Shown here piece by piece: positions 57,084 through 64,000 of a stretch of 64,000 bases of DNA (positions are counted from its first letter, which is position 1; each line of letters begins with the position of its first letter). The translations under genes and the position numbers were made by a program. The DNA is from Microglena sp. YARC (lineage: Eukaryota > Chlorophyta > Chlorophyceae > Chlamydomonadales > Chlamydomonadaceae). The stretch lies in the NCBI GenBank assembly GCA_022414725.1, contig CM039464.1, positions 9,810,538 through 9,874,537 on the forward strand, given 5' to 3'. The notes under the pieces are model-generated. The model was not told the origin of the DNA, searched no databases, and was given only the letters and a program-made list of their open reading frames with translations.

Positions 57084-58130
57084 GTGAGAACCACTTCTCT
57101 TTTTTTTTTAGTGTCTATGAGTTTTTGTGGTCATGTCTATCCACCGACCAAGGTCAGGCATCGTAAGGCTCATGGATAGACTGCTGCTGCTGTCAGGGCA
57201 GGGGCAGGTGAGAACCAGTTATCTTTATTTTACTACTTATTATTTGTATTAGTTAGTATTTTAATAGTTTTTTTTAAGTTTGTATGGTCTTGTCCATCCA
57301 CCAACCAAGGCCAGGCCCTAATCCCGGGCTCATGGACAGATTGCTGCTGCTCTCTGGGCTGGGGCAGGTGAGGAGCCAATGTCTTTCTTTTATTAGTTTT
57401 TATTAGTTTTATTAGTTTTTGTGGTCATGTCCATCCACCAACCGAGACCAGATATTTTCAGACTCATGGACAGACTGCTGCTGCTGCTCTCTGGGCAGGG
57501 GCAGGTGAGGAGCCATTCTCTCTATCTTATTAGTTTTCATTTTAATAGTTAGTATTTGTCAGTTATTTCTAATAATGTTTTTCTTCTTCTTAGTTTGTAT
57601 GGTCATATCCGTCCACCGACCAAGGCCAGGCATCTTCGGGCTCATGGACAGACTGCTGCTGCTGCTTTCTGGGAAGGGGCAGGTGAGGAGCCATTATCTT
57701 TATTTTTATGTTATCTTTATTTTATCTTCATTTTATTCTTATGTTATCTTTAATTTATCTTCAATTTATTTCATGCTATCTTCAATTTATTTCATGTTAT
57801 CTTCAATTTATTTCATGTTATCTTCAATTTATTTCATGTTATCTTCAATTTATTTCATGTTATCTTTAATTTATCTTCAATTTATTTCATGTTATTTAAT
57901 ATGTACCCGCATGTGTGTGTCCCCGCCCACCACCACAACCACCATCACCATCACCATCACCATCACCATCACCATCACCATCACCACCACCACCACCACC
58001 ACCCACACCCACACACATTGTAACTTGCAGGTTGTGTTTCCCGGGCCAGTCTCGTACGCCGCCTCCCACCTTGCTGGACTCGACCAATGCCCCCCCCCCT
58101 CCCCCCCCCCCCCCTCATTCACACACATAC

Positions 58131-58161
<31 letters not shown>

Positions 58162-58307
58162 ATGTAACTCGCAGGTCGTTTTTTCGGGACAGTCTAGTAT
58201 GCCTCCTCTCACCTTGCTGGACTCGACCTAAGCCCCCTGCCCCCCCACCCACCTACCCCCTACCCCTCTGCACACACACATTGTAACACACACAATGTAA
58301 TTTGCAG
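57084..58307 (+). repeat. intron 15: donor copies, TTTAT array, exon 16 acceptor copies
   Basis: Four copies of the exon 15 end (CCATCCACCAACCAAGGCCA, CTCATGGACAGACTGCTGCT, GGGCAGGGGCAGGTGAG) lie at 57130-57210, 57290-57372, 57425-57512 and 57605-57685. All keep GTGAG. ATCTTCAATTTATTTCATGTT units fill 57770-57895, and CACCAT/CACCACC fills 57925-58010. Two copies of exon 16's start follow, at 58032-58092 and 58174-58232, with TTGCAG or CTCGCAG before them. Confidence 0.88.
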
Positions 58308-58472
58308 GTCGTGTTTTTCCGGGCCAGTCTCGTACGCCGCCTCCCACCTTGCTGGACTTGACCTAAGCCCCCCTGGTCCCACAGTCCCCATTGCCGACTA
58401 CTTGTTAGACATGGTCATTCGAAGCAGCACAGGGGAAGTCAATCAGATGGTCAACATGTGGAAAAGCAGTGC
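58308..58472 (+). CDS. ABCG-type transporter, exon 16 (end of NBD), with a one-base frameshift
   Basis: The acceptor is AATTTGCAG. The sensible frame reads GPVSYAASHLAGLDLSPPGP, then TVPIADYLLDMVIRSSTGEV and NQMVNMWKSSA. It leaves in phase 2 before GTAAGT, which fits exon 17. ABCG proteins have VVFxGP..... and P.A(D/E)(F/Y)LLD here. The start is off by one: GTCGTG is followed by TTTTT, and one T fewer would give VVFSGP in frame with exon 15. The copy at 58032 reads VVFPGP correctly but then runs into poly-C with no donor. It may be a homopolymer error or a true lesion. Confidence 0.75.
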
Positions 58473-58514
58473 GTAAGTACAAATAATAACACATATATGG
58501 CATTTTTAAAGTTG

Positions 58515-58545
<31 letters not shown>

Positions 58546-61500
58546 ACCTTTTCCTTTTTTACAGTCTACTGGTAAAGCAGTGCGTAATTACAAATACCAG
58601 CCTATGGTATTCATGTATTTATATAAATAAATTATGTGCTCAGAATGACCTGAAAAGCAACTCAAATTATTGCCATGATACATGCTATTATAGCCCTATT
58701 CTCAGAGAAAAATGATCGGCCTGACTGAATTTTTGAGGCCCAAGCGCCTCCTGTCTATATCTATATGTATAAAGAGGGGAGAGAGAGAGTTCTTTCATTT
58801 CTATTTATGGGCTTTTTAAAGCCTGTTGCATTTTCGACCTGAGTTGTTTAATATATGTGTGTGCGTTTTTGTTTACAGTCTAGCCTGTAAAGGCGCAGCC
58901 AAATATTGCAATGTAGATGAAATCAATCAGATGGTTGACTTATGGAAGAGCAGTACGGAAGTACAAATAGCAACATATGTACACGGTTGGGCAAGTCCCT
59001 TAAGCCTATTTGGCCCACCCCTGGACTGTAACATATATACATACATACAGATATATTAAAAAGGTAATGATAATGCCTGGTGGGGCGTGGTGTTAATGGA
59101 ACCCGTCGTACGTAGGTAGAGAGCGGCCTTCTACCTCAACTGGACAAGCTACCATCGCGGTTGACAACGACCTGCAACGCTAATAGCAACCATAGGGGGA
59201 ATTGAACCCCCGACTCTTCGTCCTCAAAGTGATTTGGTCTACCACTAGACCAATGAATATCACTGAAAGGGGCTCATACAGATCTATAGGTTTTTAAAAT
59301 CCCATTGTATTTTGTCCTCATGTGTTTAATATATGTGTGTGGTTGCTTTTAACAGTCTAGCCGGTAAAGACGTAGCCAAATGGTGCAAGGCAGATGAATC
59401 CAATCGGATGGTTGACCTTCGTTGTTTAACATATGTGTGTGGGTGCTTTTAACAGTCTAGCCGGTAAAGACGTAGCCAAACGGTGCAATGCAGATGAAAG
59501 CAATCGTATTTTTTGCCTGAGTTGTTTAATAGGTGCGTTTGGTTTTTTTACTTTCTAGCCGGTAAATGCGTAGCCAAATAGTGCAAGGCAGATGAAGCCA
59601 ATCGGTAGGTTGACATGAGTTGCTTTACATATGTGGGTGGTTTTGTTTTAAAGTCTAGCCGGTAAAGGCGTAGCCAAACAGCGCAATGCAGATGAAGCCA
59701 ATCGTATTTTTGACCTTAGTTGTTTAATATATTTATGTGATATATGTATATAATATATGTATATAATATATGTATATAATATATGTATATAATATATGTA
59801 TATAATATATGTATATAATATATGTATATAATATATGTATATAATATATGTATATATATATATGTATATAATATATGTATATAATATATGTATATAATAT
59901 ATGTATATAATATATGTATATAATATATGTATATAATGTATGTATATAATGTATGTATATAATATATGTATATAATATATGTATATAATATATGTATATA
60001 ATATATGTATATAATATATGTATATAATATATGTATATAATATATGTATATATATATATATGTATATAATATATGTATATAATATATGTATATAATATAT
60101 GTATATAATATATGTATATAATATATGTATATAATGTATGTATATAATATACGTATATGTGTCTGGTTGTTTTTAACAGTTTAGGTGGTAAGGGCGTAGC
60201 CAAATAGTGCAAGGCAGATGAGGCCAATCGGATTTTTGGCAGAGCCCCCCCTTCTGGGGGATGGAAGCCCCCAGTGTTACCCATTTGTCCGTTCGTCCAT
60301 CCATTCATCCATCCATCCATCCATCCATCCATCCATCCATCCATCCATCCATCCATCCATCCATCCGTCTGACCGCGATGAAGCCCGACACGTCAGCCAA
60401 CGGTCTCGTAACTAACTCGCTTCCCTTGCCACCTGCACCTGTCGCTCCGTCGCGATCACTCTCCGCCATTTTTTAGCGTCGCAGGCGACGCTGCATCGAA
60501 CTTGTTATACTAAGCTGTTTACTATGTGTGGGTGGTTGTTTTTTACAGTTTAACCAATAAAGGCGTAGCCAAACAGTGCAAGGCAGATGAAGGCAATCGG
60601 ATTTTTGACTTGAGTTGTTTTATGTATGTGGGTGTACCCCAACCCCCTACAACTACCCCACCCACCCACCACTACCCCACCCACCCACGCACCCACCCAC
60701 CACTACCCCACCCACCACGCACCCACCCACCTCTACCCCACCCACCCACGCACCCACCCACCACTACCCCACCCACCCACCCACCCACCCACCACTACCC
60801 ACCCACTACCCCACCCACCCACCCACCCCCTACCACTACCCACCCACCCACACTACCCCACCACCCCACGCACCCACCCACCACTACCCACCCACTACCC
60901 TACCCACCCACCACTACCCCACCACCCACCCACCCCCTACCACTACCCCACCCACCCACCACTACCCCACCCACCCACGCACCACCCACCACTACCCCAC
61001 CCACCCACGCACCCACCCACCACTACCCCACCCATCCACCCACCACTACCCCACCCACTACCCCACCCACCCACCACTATCCCACCCACCCACCCACCCC
61101 CTACCACTACCCCACCCACCCACCACTACCCCACCCACCCACGCACCCACCCACCACTACCCACCCACCTACCACTACCCCACCACCCACCCACCACTAC
61201 CCCACCACCTACCACTACCCCACCCACCTACCACTACCCCACCCACCCACCCACCACTACCCACCCACCTACCACTACCCCACCCACCCACCACTACCCA
61301 ACCCACCTACCACTACCCCCAACCCCCAACCATTACCCCCTGCCATAAACAGGAAGTGCCATATGAGCACAGTACACAGCCATATTGCGTCCAGCCTGGC
61401 AAATGCTCCCTTTCCATTGCCTCCAAGCAAGTTCAGCGCGCCCCCCCCCCCCCCCACCCACACACCCACACCCACCCACCCACCCACCCACACACACACA

Positions 61501-61639
61501 CACTCATACACACACACACATGCACACACACAGTATGAGCCATATGAGCACAGCACTTGCGTCCAGCCTGGCAGATGCCCCCCACCATTGCCTCGACGCA
61601 AGTTCAGCGCGCCCTTTGTCGAGCAGCTCACGCCCCCCC

Positions 61640-61687
<48 letters not shown>

Positions 61688-61725
61688 ACACACACACACA
61701 CTCAAACACACACATGCACACACAG
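58473..61725 (+). repeat. intron 16: mosaic copies, SINE, TATATG satellite, CCACC satellite, acceptor copies
   Basis: Blocks of TCTAGCCGGTAAAGGCGTAG with CCAAACAGTGCAAGGCAGAT and GAAGCCAATCG recur at 58565 (part), 58879, 59356, 59457, 59559, 59655, 60179 and 60549. They stay open in one frame. The 58879 copy continues into NQMVDLWKSST, a copy of the exon 16 end. A SINE (-) lies at 59063-59273, ATATATGTATATA satellite at 59735-60155, a dispersed repeat at 60235-60500 and CCACTACCCCACCCA satellite at 60650-61320. Exon 17 start copies lie at 61354-61440 and 61537-61632. Confidence 0.8.
59063..59273 (-). mobile_element. tRNA-derived SINE, copy 4
   Basis: The minus strand has TTGGTCTAGTGGTAGACCAA (A box) and GTCGGGGGTTCAATTCCCCC (B box), both close to tRNA consensus. 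The shared body and the CCACCAGGCATTATCATTACC end follow. It has the best-preserved promoter boxes of the four copies. Confidence 0.85.
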
Positions 61726-61940
61726 GATGAGCCATATGAGCACAGCACTTGCTTCTAGCCTGGCAGATGCCCCCCTACCATTGCCTCCCCGCAAGTTTAG
61801 CGCGTCCTTTGTCGAGCAGCTCACGGCCCTAGCTGGCAGACTGTTGCGGAACACGTACCGCCACCCCTTCTTGGTGGTGCTAAACTTTGGAGCCACTTTA
61901 GCAGCGGCTGTCGGTCTCGGGGTATTCTTTCGGAATGCAG
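61726..61940 (+). CDS. ABCG-type transporter, exon 17 (start of membrane domain)
   Basis: 215 bp with acceptor CACACACAG. It enters with one base (completing phase 2) and leaves in phase 1 before GTAGGT. It reads MSHMSTALASSLADAPLPLP, then PRKFSASFVEQLTALAGRLL, RNTYRHPFLVVLNFGATLAA and AVGLGVFFRNAG. The F..Q...L..R..RN.YR.P pattern marks the elbow helix and first membrane helix of ABC2-type (ABCG) domains. The two upstream copies are broken by poly-C and frame changes. Confidence 0.88.
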
Positions 61941-63672
61941 GTAGGTTTCGGAGACACCCTAGCAGCGGCTGTCGGTCTCGGGATATTCTTTTGAAACGCA
62001 GGTAGGTTTCGGAGCCACTTTAGCAGCGGCTGTCGGTCTCAAGATATTCTTTTGGAATGCAGGTAGGTTTCGGAGACACCCTAGCAGCGGCTGTTGGTCT
62101 CGGGATATTCTTTTGGAACGCAGGTTGGTTTTGGAGCCACCTATGCAGCGGCTGTTGGTCTCGGAGTATTCTTTCGGAGCGCAGGTTGGTTTTTGTTTGT
62201 TTAGGTTTTGGTTATGTAATGTAGGTTTGTTTTGGTTTTGGGTATGGAATGTATGTTTTTGTTTGATTTGTTTTTGCTTATGGAATGTAGTTTTTTTTGA
62301 CATGGAACGCAGATGTTTTTTGTTTGTTTTGGTTTTGGTTTCGAATGTAGGTTGGTTTTTGTTTGTTTTTGTTTTGGTCTTGGAATGTAGTTGGTTTTTG
62401 TTTGTTTTCGTTTTGGAATGCAATTAGTTTTTGTTAGATTTGGTTTTGGTCATGGAATATAGTTGGTTTTTGTTTGTTTTCGTTTTGGGATGCAATTAGT
62501 TTTTGTTAGATTTGGTTTTGGTCATGGAATATAGTTGGTTTTTGTTTGTTTTCGTTTTGGAATGCAATTAGTTTTTGTTAGATTTGGTTTTGGTCATGGA
62601 ATATAGTTGGTTTTTGTTTGTTTTCGTTTTGGAATGCAATTAGTTTTTGTTGGATTTGGTTTTGGTCATGGAATATAGTTGGTTTTTGTTTGTTTTCGTT
62701 TTGGAATGCAATTAGTTTTTGTTAGATTTGGTTTTGGTCATGGAATATAGTTGGTTTTTGTTTGTTTTGGTTATGGTTATGAAATGTAGGTGTTTGATTG
62801 TTTGTTTTGGTTATGAAGTGTATGCTGTTTTTTTTGGTTTTGTTTGGTTATGGAATGTAGCTGATTTTTGTTTGTTTTGGTTTCGATTATGGAATGCAGT
62901 TGGTTTTTGTTTGGTTTGGTTTGGTTTATGGAATGTAGGTGTTTGTTTGTTTGTTTTGGTTATGGTTATGGTTATGAAGTGTATGCTGGTTTTTGTTTTG
63001 TTTGGTTTGGTTATGGAATGTAGCTGATTTTTATTTGTTTTGGTTTCGATTATGGAATGCAGTTGGTTTTTGTTTGGTTTGGTTTGGTTTATGGAATGTA
63101 GGTGTTTGTTTGTTTGTTTTGGTTATGGTTATGGTTATGAAGTGTATGCTGGTTTTTGTTTTGTTTGGTTTGGTTATGGAATGTAGCTGATTTTTGTTTG
63201 ATTTGGTTTGGGTTATGGAATGCAGTTGGTTTTTGTTAAATTTGGTTTTGGTCATGGAATTTAGGTTTGTTTTGGTTTTGGAATGTAGTAGTTTTTTGTT
63301 TGTTTTGTTTTGGTCATGGAATATAGTTGTTTTTTGTTCATTTTGTTTTTGTCTATGGAATGCAGGTTGGTTTGTTGCTTAGTTGCTTTATTGCTTATTT
63401 CGTTGATTTGCTTCTTTATATCTTGATCTGTTGGTTGGTTGGTTGTTTTGTTGCTTTGTTAGTCAGTTCACTTGTTTATCTCTTGGTCTGGTGGTGGTTT
63501 GTTGGTTCATCGATTTTCTTGTTTGTCACTTGGTTTGTGTGTGTTTATTGTCCATGCTGCTTTATCTCTCCCGCATGTCCCTGCCACAGGCACTGACACT
63601 GCGGTTATCCAGAATCGGCTTGGCCTGTTGTTCTTCATGCTGCTTTATCTCTCCCTCATGTCCCTGCCACAG
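61941..63672 (+). repeat. intron 17: exon 17 end array decaying into TTTTGGTTATGGAATG units
   Basis: Four near-full copies of GCCACTTTAGCAGCGGCTGT, CGGTCTCGGGATATTCTTTT and GGAACGCAGGTAGGTTTCGG lie at 61942-62185. About 20 shorter units (GGAATGCAATTAGTTTTTGT, TTTGGTTTTGGTCATGGAAT) follow to 63370. Their GGAATGCAG/GTTGGTTTTTG core is the same exon end plus donor, now degenerate. A copy of the exon 18 start (acceptor at 63588-63589) precedes the real one by 83 bp. Confidence 0.88.
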
Positions 63673-63869
63673 GCACTGACACTGCGGGTATCCAGAATCG
63701 GCTTGGCGTGTTGTTCTTCATGCTGCTTTATCTCTCCCTCATGTCCCTGTCCTGCCTGCCAGTCTGGCGAGACGACAAGCTTCTGTTCCTGAGGGAGCGG
63801 GGTAGTGGATTGTACAACGCACCTGCGTACTTCACTGCAGTTGTACTGTTTGACCTCTTACCTCTGAGG
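63673..63869 (+). CDS. ABCG-type transporter, exon 18 (membrane domain, gene continues)
   Basis: 197 bp with acceptor CTGCCACAG. It enters with two bases (G + GC) and leaves in phase 0 before GTAAGT. It reads TDTAGIQNRLGVLFFMLLYL, then SLMSLSCLPVWRDDKLLFLR and ERGSGLYNAPAYFTAVVLFD, ending LLPLR. GIQNR.G.LFF and F.RER.SGLY...AYF are ABCG hallmarks of the second and third membrane helices. The upstream copy at 63590 reads AVIQNRLGLLFF but its frame then fails, so the second acceptor is the real one. The remaining helices lie beyond the window. Confidence 0.92.
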
Positions 63870-64000
63870 GTAAGTTGGCAGTGTATTGTACGACACACCT
63901 GCGTACTTCACAACAGTTGTACTGTTTGACCTCTTACCTCTGAGGGTAAGTTGGCAGTGTATTGTACGATACACCTGCGTACTTCACAACAGTTGTACTG
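63870..64000 (+). repeat. exon 18 donor copies at the window edge
   Basis: GTAAGTTGGCAGTGTATTGT, then CACCTGCGTACTTCACAACA and GTTGTACTGTTTGACCTCTT, repeats after exon 18 with an ~80-bp period. The second copy keeps GAGGGTAAGTTGG. The third copy is cut by the window end. Confidence 0.9.

Noticed and set aside
58032..58100. Copy with VVFPGPVSYAASHLAGLD as the true exon 16
   Set aside because: It reads well but runs into poly-C with no donor and lacks the PIADYLLDM part; the copy at 58308 has that part and GTAAGT.
60526..61758. 410-codon Pro/His/Thr frame
   Set aside because: CCACTACCCCACCCA satellite joined by chance to broken exon 17 copies.
63590..63672. First GCACTGACACTGCGG copy as the exon 18 start
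   Set aside because: Its frame changes after the next acceptor copy; only the start at 63673 gives the full ABCG sequence.

Overview
The window is eukaryotic nuclear DNA. Coding sequence sits in short exons with GT/AG junctions inside very long repeat-filled introns, and there are LTR, LINE, SINE and hAT-type elements but no prokaryotic operon structure. CCCTAAA (TTTAGGG) runs, the look of the copia element, and an ABCG transporter with a signal peptide and a Cys-rich N-terminal domain (as in the plant ABCG24/28 type) suggest a green-lineage alga with a large, repeat-bloated genome. This is inference; no species marker is present.

Layout. (1) 1-11.4 kb: the 3' part of an unrecognised multi-pass membrane protein gene on the + strand. 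Likely exons are 3198-3359, 9546-9830 and 10414-10986, the last with a polyglutamine tail. They lie among CA, poly-G and minisatellite DNA and several hAT-type MITEs. (2) 11.4-13.8 kb: intergenic repeats, a LINE reverse-transcriptase fragment on the minus strand, a MITE with a perfect 8-bp target duplication and a cluster of hairpins. (3) 13838-20090: a complete Ty1/copia retrotransposon with 343-bp LTRs that I read as identical, a CATGT target duplication, gag, and an uninterrupted pol. (4) 20.1-21.5 kb: fairly unique DNA that probably holds the promoter of the next gene. (5) 21531 to beyond 63869: one ABCG-family transporter gene on the + strand, 18 recognised exons (about 2.96 kb coding in 42 kb) and unfinished at the window edge. 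Exon order gives signal peptide, Cys-rich lumenal/extracellular domain (about 28 cysteines), Pro-rich linker, one membrane helix, nucleotide-binding domain (Walker A, signature, Walker B, H-loop) and the start of the membrane domain. Splice phases agree at 14 of 17 junctions. The exceptions are exon 8/9, exon 9/10 and a one-base frameshift at the start of exon 16.

The striking feature is how the introns are built. Next to nearly every exon of both genes lie tandem, decaying copies of that exon's own edge plus the neighbouring intron. Copies of the acceptor and first exon bases lie upstream; copies of the last exon bases and donor lie downstream. Arrays range from 2 to about 80 units, and some have become kilobase satellites (49-bp units after exon 9, about 118-bp units after exon 2, 75-90-bp units before exon 5, 20-bp units before exon 6). 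In some arrays the splice dinucleotide is kept, in others it is lost. The introns seem to have grown mainly by repeated duplication across exon-intron junctions, with SINEs, MITEs and other dispersed repeats added later.
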